Source: Candidatus Moraniibacteriota bacterium (GTDB lineage Bacteria > Patescibacteriota > Minisyncoccia > Moranbacterales > UBA2206). Taken from it: 14,419 bases of DNA. Of this stretch, positions 1 to 6,367 are shown in pieces (positions within the stretch are counted from its first letter, which is position 1; every line of letters begins with the position of its first letter). Position numbers and translations under genes: made by a program. The notes under the pieces were generated by a model, which was not told where the DNA came from, did no database searches, and saw only the letters and a program-made list of their open reading frames with translations. The stretch is taken from the NCBI GenBank assembly GCA_003543115.1, contig DPJH01000003.1:1-14419 (forward strand). Direction: 5' to 3'.

Positions 1-5
1 AAACA

Positions 6-34
6 TTGACAAAAATGGTAAAAAAGCGTATGAT
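6..34 (+). promoter_or_regulatory. Sigma-70 promoter of the HExxH protein gene
   Basis: TTGACA (6-11), a 17-nt spacer, then TATGAT (29-34). Transcription would begin near 41, giving a leader of about 50 nt before the ATG at 91. The near-consensus boxes and exact spacing make this a strong candidate; it also shows that a possible TTG start at 34 lies inside the promoter. Confidence 0.8.
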
Positions 35-76
35 TGCATGTTCGTTGTCAATATAGCTATCATAAAAAAATTATCC

Positions 77-82
77 GGGGAG
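77..82 (+). promoter_or_regulatory. Shine-Dalgarno site fixing the start at 91
   Basis: GGGGAG lies 8 nt before the ATG at 91. It decides the start: the reading frame is open further upstream to a TTG at 34, but that would put translation inside the -10 box and precede the signal peptide with an unlikely tail. Confidence 0.75.
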
Positions 83-90
83 AATTTGCT

Positions 91-903
91 ATGTCCAAAA
101 AAATGCTTTCGTGTATAGTTTTTTCCTTGGTGATTCTGCTGTCTTCAATTGGGCAAGCGGCAAACGCCAATGATGACTTCCGAAGAAGCTCCACAAAATA
201 CCTGTGGCTGGAAAGCGCCAGCGAAGCTGTACAAAGAATGAATGATGCGGAGGCCAATAAAATTTTTGCATTTATAAAAGCAAACATAATTTTAGGAAAG
301 CCGCATCAAAAAAGCTTGCAGTTGATGGAAAAAGTCAAGAGCGACAACTGGATTGTTTTCGTTCCGCTTCTCGAAAAAGATGGGCTTGAAAGCGCAGAGT
401 GGATGGACATTTCTTCAGCTTCTGCAGCTGCTAATTTTTTACCTGAAATAAGGGCGCTTATCATCAAAGACGTTCCATTCAGTTCCATAGGAAAAGCTAT
501 CGTGTTTCTCCACGAAAACTATCATGCCTATGTCTTCGCAAATAATCCCTATGAAGAGCAAAATATCAGAGAATATTGCGAAGAAGAGATGAAGTCTCAT
601 GAATTTCAAAACAGAATAACCAACCTCCTTGGCGGAGAAAAATATCAAACAATTCTCAAAAAAGAGGTCGGAAGAATTGCTGATGGTTATGACGAGACTG
701 AAACCATACCGACCAGAACCACCTATGATGAAATGGCAACAGCGCTAACTAAGCCTGCTTCCCGATTGGAAGACGACTTTATCCAAACTTCGTTTTGGAT
801 CCATGCCGCATTTTCCTTTTTGGAAGAAAGATTTCCAAGAGAGGCTACAGAAAAAAAGCTGTGCTTCCTGTTTTCAGTCTACCAGACAGGCGGAATTTTG
901 TAA
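91..903 (+). CDS. Secreted HExxH-motif protein, putative zinc metallopeptidase
   Basis: A 270-residue protein of no family I recognise. Residues 1 to about 26 form a signal peptide (lysines, hydrophobic core, then a likely cut after AANA), so it should be exported. Residues 141-145 read HENYH, an HExxH zinc-binding motif in a hydrophobic helix. About 20 residues on, an acidic helix (E164-E166, then SHEFQ) could give the third, glutamate ligand, as in gluzincin or ImmA-like peptidases. That makes a metallopeptidase plausible, but activity is inference. The gene has its own promoter, a strong SD and a terminator, so it is monocistronic. It is a paralogue of the gene at 2200-2769: both share the stretch from about residue 50 through the motif, including an xEW-[DE]D/M region and an IRA[LI][IV] strand, but that copy lacks the HExxH and about 95 C-terminal residues. 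Confidence 0.75.
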   Translation: MSKKMLSCIVFSLVILLSSIGQAANANDDFRRSSTKYLWLESASEAVQRMNDAEANKIFAFIKANIILGKPHQKSLQLMEKVKSDNWIVFVPLLEKDGLESAEWMDISSASAAANFLPEIRALIIKDVPFSSIGKAIVFLHENYHAYVFANNPYEEQNIREYCEEEMKSHEFQNRITNLLGGEKYQTILKKEVGRIADGYDETETIPTRTTYDEMATALTKPASRLEDDFIQTSFWIHAAFSFLEERFPREATEKKLCFLFSVYQTGGIL

Positions 904-923
904 TCTGCGTTCCGCAAAAAATC

Positions 924-965
924 AAAGGGCTATCCACATGTTGGATACGCCCTTTAAATTTTTCA
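924..965 (+). terminator. Rho-independent terminator of the HExxH protein gene
   Basis: AAAGGGC TATCC (924-935) pairs with GGATA (943-947) and GCCCTTT (949-955) with one bulged C, loop ACATGTT. A T-rich run (AAATTTTTC) follows. It starts 20 nt after the stop codon. Confidence 0.7.
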
Positions 966-990
966 ATTTTCTTGATCTGCAAAAAATTAC

Positions 991-1032
991 AAAAATAAAA
1001 ACGCCATCATCTGAAAGATCCAGATTTTGGCG
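991..1032 (-). terminator. Terminator of the minus-strand gene 1059-1448
   Basis: On the minus strand, CGCCA and TCTG arms (complement of 1032-1028 and 1024-1021) pair with CAGA and TGGCG (1012-1009, 1006-1002). They are followed by a U-rich tract, the complement of AAAAATAAAA at 991-1000. It lies just past the TGA stop and is convergent with the preceding terminator. Confidence 0.65.
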
Positions 1033-1058
1033 CTTGATACATTGAAAAATAAGAGATA

Positions 1059-1448
1059 TCATCCTTTGGATTTCAAAGCTCTGCAGTCCTCATTAGACTT
1101 TCTGACTGCCATTCCCCTGGCCTCAATAATGGTTTGAATGATGTCATCCAACACGGATGATCTGTGCGAATCCTTTGCGGAAAATGATTTCCCAATCAGA
1201 CCTTCGCTGTCCGTGGAAACATAAAATGCAGCCATCAGATTTTGGATATTAGCCCGGCTTAAGCAGTCAATATTTAAATCGCTATTGCACTGAGTGTCTT
1301 TCAGAACGAGAGTGATTTTGCCAGACCCGCATTCAATGGAATCCATTACATTTTCTATGACCCACTCGTCAGTAGCGGCGATGACCGCCTTGAATGACAC
1401 TATTGAAATGAAAACAGTTGCCAGCACAACCAAGCGCATTTTTTTCAT
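1059..1448 (-). CDS. Small secreted four-cysteine protein, unknown function
   Basis: A 129-residue protein I do not recognise. The start is the ATG at 1446-1448: a GGGGG SD (1460-1464) lies 11 nt upstream, and a possible TTG start at 1466 overlaps that SD, so I reject it. Residues 1 to about 25 are a signal peptide with positive N-terminus, hydrophobic core and an A-x-A-like end before TDEW. The mature part has four cysteines (C40, C54, C62, C122), compatible with two disulfides in an exported protein. No catalytic motif is apparent. It is monocistronic, with its own consensus promoter and terminator, and is divergent from the gene at 1748. A role at the cell surface is only inferred from the export signal. 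Confidence 0.7.
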   Translation of the reverse strand: MKKMRLVVLATVFISIVSFKAVIAATDEWVIENVMDSIECGSGKITLVLKDTQCNSDLNIDCLSRANIQNLMAAFYVSTDSEGLIGKSFSAKDSHRSSVLDDIIQTIIEARGMAVRKSNEDCRALKSKG

Positions 1449-1521
1449 CTTGCGTTTTACCCCCAAAAATTGTTTTTTGTTTAATAAAATAAGGTTCTTC
1501 TTCTGTTTTTAAAGAAATATT

Positions 1522-1550
1522 ATTATATCTGATAATTTATTTTTTGTCAA
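1522..1550 (-). promoter_or_regulatory. Perfect consensus sigma-70 promoter for gene 1059-1448
   Basis: Read on the minus strand: TTGACA (1550-1545), 17 nt, TATAAT (1527-1522). Both boxes match the consensus exactly. The leader to the ATG at 1448 would be about 65-70 nt. A hairpin-forming inverted repeat, GCAAAGA/TCTTTGC (1557-1563 and 1572-1578), lies directly upstream of the -35 box and could be an operator. The gene-free gap 1449-1747 otherwise holds only this promoter and the plus-strand one at 1668. Confidence 0.85.
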
Positions 1551-1667
1551 CCAAGCGCAAAGAGCAATTATTCTTTGCAATTGTGCAATTTCTCAAAAAT
1601 AAGCATCCTCTGGGCAATGCCTAAAAACGCTTAATGGAAAGATTATCTGACTTGCAACAATAAGTGC

Positions 1668-1696
1668 TTGACTTCATTCTCTTCTTCAAGTAAAAT
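1668..1696 (+). promoter_or_regulatory. Sigma-70 promoter of gene 1748-2002
   Basis: TTGACT (1668-1673), 17-nt spacer, TAAAAT (1691-1696). Transcription would start near 1703, about 45 nt before the ATG. Confidence 0.75.
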
Positions 1697-1747
1697 TATG
1701 CACAATCTCTTCAAAAATAAGTATTTTTAATCAAGAAGGAGTGTATC

Positions 1748-2002
1748 ATGCAACGTTATTTAGTAGCAAAGGTAGCTATCTTTGGGAGGACTAGCGTAAA
1801 CTGTGAAAAACCGACTCTTTGCATTATCGAGGGCGAAACTGCCAAGCACTACATTGGTCGCTTAGCAGCAAGGCCTGGCATCGTGAATATAAAATTTCCC
1901 AAAGAGACAACTCGAGAATTGACCAGCGGAGAAAAAGAAAGACTTCGCTTCAAGGTAGTAGTCAATGGAAGAAGTTGCCCCGGCGGAAAAGCGTATTCCT
2001 AG
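1748..2002 (+). CDS. Small basic protein, unknown function
   Basis: An 84-residue, lysine/arginine-rich protein with no family I recognise. The ATG is set by AAGGAG (1736-1741) 6 nt upstream. Unlike its neighbours it has no convincing signal peptide, although residues 5-12 are hydrophobic. Three cysteines (C19, C25, C77) are present. The alternation of short hydrophobic and charged stretches (LCIIEGE, VNIKFPKE, RFKVVVNG) suggests a small beta-rich fold, which is only an impression. It is monocistronic, with a near-consensus promoter and a strong terminator. That full set of expression signals argues it is a real gene despite its size. Confidence 0.65.
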   Translation: MQRYLVAKVAIFGRTSVNCEKPTLCIIEGETAKHYIGRLAARPGIVNIKFPKETTRELTSGEKERLRFKVVVNGRSCPGGKAYS

Positions 2003-2026
2003 GACCAACAGCCAAAAAGTCACAAG

Positions 2027-2070
2027 CCGTTTTGATGATTATCATTTTCATCAAAACGGTTTTTTATTTT
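2027..2070 (+). terminator. Strong Rho-independent terminator
   Basis: A perfect 12-bp stem, CCGTTTTGATGA (2027-2038) with TCATCAAAACGG (2048-2059), with a 9-nt loop and a T-rich tail (2060-2070). It ends the transcript of gene 1748-2002. Confidence 0.9.
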
Positions 2071-2106
2071 TAAAAAAAGCATACTAAATTCATATAGTTT
2101 CTCGAC

Positions 2107-2135
2107 TTGACAAATTATGAAAAAACCGTTAATAT
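2107..2135 (+). promoter_or_regulatory. Sigma-70 promoter of gene 2200-2769
   Basis: TTGACA (2107-2112), 17-nt spacer, TAATAT (2130-2135). Transcription would start near 2142, about 58 nt before the ATG at 2200. A longer reading frame that begins at 2107 would start inside the -35 box, so it is not used. Confidence 0.8.
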
Positions 2136-2199
2136 TAAATGTTCTTTAAGTAATGTTTATGTTTTCTTTAGGAAAATAAAATCTTTGGGAGGAACAAAG

Positions 2200-2769
2200 A
2201 TGGCCGCCAGAACGTTGCTATTAGTGTTGTTTTTTTTCGTAATGACCCCAGCTCATTCAGATCAAACCTCAGAAATTCCGCCGGGAAAAAAGATGCCTGA
2301 TGTTGAGTTTGAGCTAACCAGAGCCCAGATTATAAAAGAAGCGCTTTTTTCAAAAATAGATGCAGCTCTGGAAAAGCACGGTAATCAGGAAATGGCAAAG
2401 GTGTTCAGGTTTTTGGAGAAAGATACCATTCTGGCCATTCCGACAGAGGAAGGAACCTTACCTCTGGAAAAAATGCCGGGACAGGCATTCATTTCTCTGG
2501 TCTTTATTTCAGAGAAGGATTCTCAAATAAGCCAGGAATGGGAGGATATGATTATGGCCGATAGAACCGTAGAATTTTATTCTGACATAAGAGCAATTGT
2601 TGTCAGAATAGATAAAATGGCCGATCTCAATCCTTTTGAAGTGACTCTTTATCTTCTCCATAAAGGCTACGAATCAAAAATATTCTTAGCAAACGGAGGG
2701 GTAGAAACTGGGTCAGAAAAACAACAGATAAAAAGCTTCGTCACTGAAGCTATCTGCAGCCTGCAATAG
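2200..2769 (+). CDS. Secreted paralogue of the HExxH protein, motif lost
   Basis: A 189-residue protein with a signal peptide (residues 1 to about 20, ending AHS before DQ). The start is chosen from GGGAGGA (2187-2193), 6 nt upstream. From about residue 55 it aligns by eye with the product of 91-903: both have a helix ending in MAKVFRFL or NKIFAFI, a segment with EW followed by an aspartate, a strand IRA[IL][VI], and a hydrophobic helix ending LLH. In this copy the HExxH is replaced by HKGYE (residues 154-158; E to K and second H to E), and the protein stops about 30 residues later, lacking the long C-terminal part. So it should not bind zinc in the same way; it may be an inactive relative, an inhibitor, or a shared non-catalytic fold. 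It is monocistronic. Confidence 0.75.
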   Translation: MAARTLLLVLFFFVMTPAHSDQTSEIPPGKKMPDVEFELTRAQIIKEALFSKIDAALEKHGNQEMAKVFRFLEKDTILAIPTEEGTLPLEKMPGQAFISLVFISEKDSQISQEWEDMIMADRTVEFYSDIRAIVVRIDKMADLNPFEVTLYLLHKGYESKIFLANGGVETGSEKQQIKSFVTEAICSLQ

Positions 2770-2777
2770 GCACTCAC

Positions 2778-2820
2778 GGGCACATTCGAATATCTAAATT
2801 CGGGTGTGCCCATTTATTTT
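2778..2820 (+). terminator. Rho-independent terminator
   Basis: GGGCACA (2778-2784) pairs with TGTGCCC (2805-2811). An inner CGAA/TTCG pairing (2787-2790 and 2799-2802) extends the stem, and ATTTATTTT follows. It begins 9 nt after the stop codon of gene 2200-2769. Confidence 0.75.
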
Positions 2821-2864
2821 GCAAAAAATTATCCACAGAAAAGCTATTTTCTTTTTTTCTTTTA

Positions 2865-2873
2865 TGTTATAAT
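2865..2873 (+). promoter_or_regulatory. Extended -10 promoter of gene 3060-3533
   Basis: TGT TATAAT: a consensus -10 (2868-2873) with the upstream TG of an extended -10 element; no good -35 lies 16-18 nt before it. Transcription would start near 2880 and yield a leader of about 180 nt, by far the longest in the window. Confidence 0.6.
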
Positions 2874-2896
2874 TTAGGCAAGAATATGGACTCAGC

Positions 2897-3002
2897 ATAT
2901 TTGCGCTAAAATCGAAAAAGCAAATATACAATTGAAATGAAAAGCTATCAAGGCCAGTTGCTTTGAAAATAAAAGACAGTTTCTTTACGGGGATTGTCTT
3001 TT
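2897..3002 (+). ncRNA. Candidate structured leader or small RNA with three hairpins
   Basis: Three consecutive hairpins fill the leader of the downstream gene. The first is ATATTTGC (2897-2904) with GCAAATAT (2920-2927). The second is TCAAGGC (2948-2954) with GCTTTGA (2960-2966), one G-U pair. The third is AAAAGACAGT (2971-2980) with ATTGTCTTTT (2993-3002), one G-U pair. The third is followed by GTTCTTTT, so it could act as a terminator or attenuator 58 nt before the start codon. I recognise no known riboswitch class. The function is unknown; the pairings are what is seen. Confidence 0.35.
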
Positions 3003-3059
3003 GTTCTTTTCAGAAATAAATTTTCACTATACCATCCACCCCTACTTTGCGGAGGCAAT

Positions 3060-3533
3060 ATGAACTACCAACATCTATTTTCAAATGACGCGGAATTTCT
3101 TTCCTTCGTAAGGGAAAACATCAAATTCTTTACTGGATGCAGTGACTGCCATCGAACTTGGGTTGAGAACAATCGAATCAATAATTGTTCTGCCAGTTTA
3201 TTGGGAAAACTTGCCTTTACGGCTATGTTGCTCAATGTAGCTATGATAGAGCAAGGAGAGCTACTCGATCTTGGCGTACAATTATACTTCGATAGAATCT
3301 GCCCAGAATGTTTTGCAAGATCAGAAATAACACCTATAATCCGGCAGCAGCAGATTAAACAAGGTTATTCCCCCTGTTTTTGCACAGGCATCTTGGATTG
3401 TGATCAGTTTAAATGCTCTCATCGTAGCACCTGCATCCGCCCAGAAAACATTCTCCCTGTCAGTGAAAAAGCTGTTGTAGCTTATTCATTTTATCTGCAA
3501 CAATCCATTCAGCAAGCTGTTTTTATGCACTAG
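3060..3533 (+). CDS. Cysteine-rich cytoplasmic protein, possible metal-binding
   Basis: A 157-residue protein that I do not recognise. GGAGG (3051-3055) sits 4 nt before the ATG at 3060 and fixes this start; the upstream in-frame extension to 2994 would lie inside the leader hairpin. There is no signal peptide. Cysteines are arranged as two CxxC pairs, C27/C30 (GCSDCH) and C81/C84 (CPEC), together with C43 and a C-terminal cluster C106, C108, C114, C119, C125. The two CxxC pairs separated by a mostly helical stretch are typical of a split zinc ribbon, and the later cluster could hold a second metal or an Fe-S cluster; both are inference. It could also be a redox-sensing protein. The gene is monocistronic, with a long structured leader and a terminator, and converges with the ABC exporter genes. 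Confidence 0.65.
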   Translation: MNYQHLFSNDAEFLSFVRENIKFFTGCSDCHRTWVENNRINNCSASLLGKLAFTAMLLNVAMIEQGELLDLGVQLYFDRICPECFARSEITPIIRQQQIKQGYSPCFCTGILDCDQFKCSHRSTCIRPENILPVSEKAVVAYSFYLQQSIQQAVFMH

Positions 3534-3550
3534 GAGATGTGTGTAACCAA

Positions 3551-3605
3551 AAGCCTTGCCAAGAAAAAATTCAAACTCGAATTATTCTGGCAGGGCTTAT
3601 TTTTT
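3551..3605 (+). terminator. Terminator between convergent genes
   Basis: AAGCCTTGCCA (3551-3561) pairs with TGGCAGGGCTT (3588-3598) over 11 bp including one G-U. An inner AATTC/GAATT pairing is possible, and ATTTTTT follows on the plus strand. On the minus strand the tail is only TTTTGG, so it may serve the permease gene less well. Confidence 0.75.
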
Positions 3606-3621
3606 ATGAAAAAAGTTTTTT

Positions 3622-4824
3622 CTATTTATAGCGAAGAGCATCCAACGGATCAATGCTACTGGCACGTCTTGCCGGAACCACTCCGGTGAAAAATCCTACC
3701 ACAGCTGCAAAAATTATGATGCCTAAAACAAATTCCGGCGGACTATAAAAAAGATCGACCGGCTCTCCTCCGAAACGACGAGCCACAAGATTGATGGAAA
3801 TATTGAATATCTCTCCTCCCAAATATCCCATCACCACTCCTCCCAACCCTCCTAAAAATCCCATGATCGTAGCCTCTGTCACAAACATCAATGAAACCGC
3901 CATATTGGAAGCTCCGATAGATTTCATAATTCCGATCTCTTCGGTCCTTTCCAAAAGAGCAATGGTCATAGTGTTAAACATTCCAATGGCACTGACTATC
4001 AAAGCCACCACTCCAAAAAGCATCAGCACAATTTGAATGACGCTGAAAACCTGGTTGGCTTGCTCCACAATATCGGAAAGAGAAGAGACCAAAAGACCCA
4101 TTTCAATGACTTTATCGCGTATAGCTTTCATTATGTTGTCATTCAAGCAGCGCACTTTCAGCGCATTGAACTTCTTTATGTCCAAGAAATCTAAAGTTTT
4201 CGCATGTACGAACGCGGCATTATCTTCACCCTCTATGACTCCCACTATTTTATATTTGGACTGCGATTCAACTTTTCTAAATTTTTCTTGAGTTCCGGCT
4301 TTTTCCACGCCTTCAGGAATAAAGAAAGTAAAAGTAATTTCTTGGCCTATTATATCGTCCACTGTCTTACCGAAAACCTGTGCTACTGAGGAATTTATGA
4401 TAATACCTTCCTGATTGTCATCGCTTATCGACTTCCCTTGTTTCATTTTGTAGCCTCCTAGGCGTAAAAAACTGGGCTCTACCGCATTTACAGCAAGATC
4501 GGCAGAAATGTCATTCATATGTCCCTGCGAAGAAATTCTAAATGATGCGCTGGTCTCAACTACGCCATCCATATGCCGTATTTCATCAACCAAGCCATGG
4601 TCCAGATTAACAAGGCCCGATCTGGCCTCGGAAACATCCAAAGTAAGCAACGAGTCAGCGGTAGTAATTTTTTCCAAAAGCGTTTTTTGCAATCCATAAC
4701 CCAAAGAGACTAAAAAAAGAATCGCTCCAATACCTACGCTCATTCCCAAGACGGTTAAAATAGTTCGTGACGGACGAGCTTTGAACATTCTAGTGGACAA
4801 TTTTATGATATCGATTGCTTTCAT
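3622..4824 (-). CDS. ABC transporter permease, MacB/LolC/FtsX-like
   Basis: A 400-residue membrane protein with the MacB/LolC/FtsX layout: one N-terminal transmembrane segment (about 21-43), a large extracytoplasmic domain (about 44-260), and three C-terminal segments (about 262-289, 309-337, 364-384). The motifs LLERTEEIGIMKSIGAS after the second segment and VPARRASSIDPLDALRY at the C-terminus are the coupling-helix and tail signatures of this family. Such proteins do not form a channel; they use ATP hydrolysis in the cytoplasm to drive movement of the extracytoplasmic domain, exporting peptides, antibiotics or lipoproteins, or regulating wall hydrolases. The substrate here is unknown. It starts 3 nt after the stop of the ATPase gene with no SD, which suggests translational coupling. 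Length and topology are normal for the family. Confidence 0.92.
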   Translation of the reverse strand: MKAIDIIKLSTRMFKARPSRTILTVLGMSVGIGAILFLVSLGYGLQKTLLEKITTADSLLTLDVSEARSGLVNLDHGLVDEIRHMDGVVETSASFRISSQGHMNDISADLAVNAVEPSFLRLGGYKMKQGKSISDDNQEGIIINSSVAQVFGKTVDDIIGQEITFTFFIPEGVEKAGTQEKFRKVESQSKYKIVGVIEGEDNAAFVHAKTLDFLDIKKFNALKVRCLNDNIMKAIRDKVIEMGLLVSSLSDIVEQANQVFSVIQIVLMLFGVVALIVSAIGMFNTMTIALLERTEEIGIMKSIGASNMAVSLMFVTEATIMGFLGGLGGVVMGYLGGEIFNISINLVARRFGGEPVDLFYSPPEFVLGIIIFAAVVGFFTGVVPARRASSIDPLDALRYK

Positions 4825-4827
4825 GTT

Positions 4828-6216
4828 TTAGTCTTTGTATTTTAGAAGCATAATGACTTCCATTTCTCTTACTAATTTTTCCGCCGTTACCTTATTCAAT
4901 CCGACTCCGCCTAATAATTTAGCCAGATCAAGTTGTTTTTTCAGTTCAATGCCGTCTATCTTATTGTCAAAGCGTAATTTCATAAATGAGTGGAAGCGAG
5001 CTGATGCTGTTTCATCCAAATGCAAATGAAACATAGATTGCAAATATCCGCACATATGCAAAACAGCCTCGTCCTTATTTTTCTCGCCAATATCAGTTTG
5101 AAAATCAACTTGCTCCAAAATGCTGGCAATCCTTGTTGAAAATGACTTAGCACGGGACTTATTCCAATTGGAGCCGCCTTCTTCGAAGCTCATATCAAGC
5201 TTTGAAGGAAGATCGTTTATTTTTATATTTTTAAATAGAAGTTCTTTTAGAAAATTTTCCGCCGAACTCAATTGTTCATCGTTGAGCTCAGCCAAAGCAT
5301 GCGACAAAAGCTGTTTTGCTTTAAAAGGAACAAGCAATGCCCCCAATTGAGAATTGTCTAGCCCTCTAAACATTCTCATAAGAAGCTTCAATTCATTAGG
5401 CACATCAATTTTTTCCTGCGTATTTCCTTCCAGCAATGATTTCTCATCTTTAACATCAGAAATTTTCTTTTCTCCGATCGCTTCTTTTCTGGCTTTTTCA
5501 AAAAAATCCAACGGGCGTTTTTCCTTATTCACTTCTTCCCCTACTATTTTTCCATCCTTCATGTGAATTATCCTGTCCCCATAATAAAGATGCTCCGGAT
5601 TATGAGTTACCATAATGATGGTTTTCTTATCAATCTCATTCAAATTTTTAAGAATCTGAAGAACATTTTTCGCTGATTCGCTATCCAAATTTCCCACCGG
5701 TTCATCAGCCAGAATAATCTGCGGATTGTTAACAAGCGACCTGGCTATGGCCACTCTTTGCTTCTGCCCTCCTGAAAGTTGGCTGGGGAATTTATAGGCC
5801 TGCTCCATAATGCCGAATCTTTGCAGCAGAGTCATTCCGGCTTCTCGACGTGTTTTCAGGCTTTCCCCCATAAATGTTCTAGGAAGGCAAACGTTATCCA
5901 AAATAGTAAGTGTTGGGATGAGATAGAAAGCTTGGAAGATCATTCCTACTCCTGTCTGATGAAGATCCACGATTTCTCTGGGAGTCATCTTGGAAATTTT
6001 CTTCCCTTCGACAACCACCTCTCCCTCAGTCGGAATTTGAAAACCTCCGATAGAATACATCAGAGTTGATTTTCCACAGCCTGATGGGCCATGGATAATC
6101 ACATATTCATGAGGAAAAATTTGCAAATCAACACCATCCAATGAGCGTACCTCATTGGACTTATTTTGATTATAAATAATCTTCATTTTTTCAACTGCTA
6201 TAATCGGGTCTGTCAT
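4828..6216 (-). CDS. ABC transporter ATPase, MacB/LolD type, with long C-terminal extension
   Basis: A 462-residue protein whose first 235 residues are a complete ABC ATPase: Walker A GPSGCGKST (43-51), Q-loop Q95, signature LSGGQ (147-151), Walker B IILADE (167-172), D-loop GNLDS and switch H205. The IFQ-FYLIP-LT and EPVGNLDS context is typical of the MacB/LolD group, which pairs with the FtsX-like permease that follows. Family members are normally 220-250 residues; here residues 236-462 form an extra domain, mostly predicted helical and charged (EKARKEAIGEKK, LSHALAELNDEQLSSAENFLKELL, a HMCGYLQSMFHLHLDE segment). I do not recognise it; it might bind a partner or sense a signal. There is no SD before the ATG, but a -10/-35 pair lies upstream. 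It is probably the first gene of a two-gene operon. Confidence 0.93.
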   Translation of the reverse strand: MTDPIIAVEKMKIIYNQNKSNEVRSLDGVDLQIFPHEYVIIHGPSGCGKSTLMYSIGGFQIPTEGEVVVEGKKISKMTPREIVDLHQTGVGMIFQAFYLIPTLTILDNVCLPRTFMGESLKTRREAGMTLLQRFGIMEQAYKFPSQLSGGQKQRVAIARSLVNNPQIILADEPVGNLDSESAKNVLQILKNLNEIDKKTIIMVTHNPEHLYYGDRIIHMKDGKIVGEEVNKEKRPLDFFEKARKEAIGEKKISDVKDEKSLLEGNTQEKIDVPNELKLLMRMFRGLDNSQLGALLVPFKAKQLLSHALAELNDEQLSSAENFLKELLFKNIKINDLPSKLDMSFEEGGSNWNKSRAKSFSTRIASILEQVDFQTDIGEKNKDEAVLHMCGYLQSMFHLHLDETASARFHSFMKLRFDNKIDGIELKKQLDLAKLLGGVGLNKVTAEKLVREMEVIMLLKYKD

Positions 6217-6244
6217 TTTTATTTTTTTCTATGTTGATAGCTTA

Positions 6245-6273
6245 ATTATACTTTTTTTCGGCATATTTCGCAA
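6245..6273 (-). promoter_or_regulatory. Promoter of the ABC exporter operon
   Basis: Read on the minus strand: TTGCGA (6273-6268), 17 nt, TATAAT (6250-6245). The -10 is consensus and the -35 matches at 4 of 6. The leader to the ATG at 6216 would be about 20 nt. Confidence 0.6.
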
Positions 6274-6313
6274 TAGCTTGCGCATGGCAAATTAGCCAAA
6301 AAATGACATAAAA

Positions 6314-6340
6314 AAATCTTACTTTTGCGAAGTGAGATTT
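6314..6340 (-). terminator. Bidirectional terminator after murD
   Basis: AAATCTTACTT (6314-6324) pairs with AAGTGAGATTT (6330-6340), 11 bp with one G-U, loop TTGCG. On the minus strand it is followed by TTTTTTATG, ending the long hydrogenase-to-murD run. A T-rich run also follows on the plus strand. Confidence 0.8.
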
Positions 6341-6367
6341 TTATTTTTTCCATTTTTTCATCTTCTT

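Noticed and set aside
34..90. An N-terminal extension of the HExxH protein from a TTG at 34
   Set aside because: It begins inside the -10 box and upstream of the probable transcription start, and the ATG at 91 has a good SD and begins a signal peptide.
795..1045. Two overlapping plus-strand open frames after the HExxH gene
   Set aside because: They overlap its 3' end, run through two terminator hairpins, and have no SD.
1557..1578. GCAAAGA/TCTTTGC inverted repeat read as a terminator
   Set aside because: No T-run follows on either strand and no gene ends nearby; it is kept only as a possible operator note.
2829..2837. A perfect DnaA box, TTATCCACA, suggesting a replication origin
   Set aside because: It is a single copy; no cluster of further boxes, no AT-rich unwinding region with repeats and no dnaA/dnaN neighbour. 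A chance match is likely.
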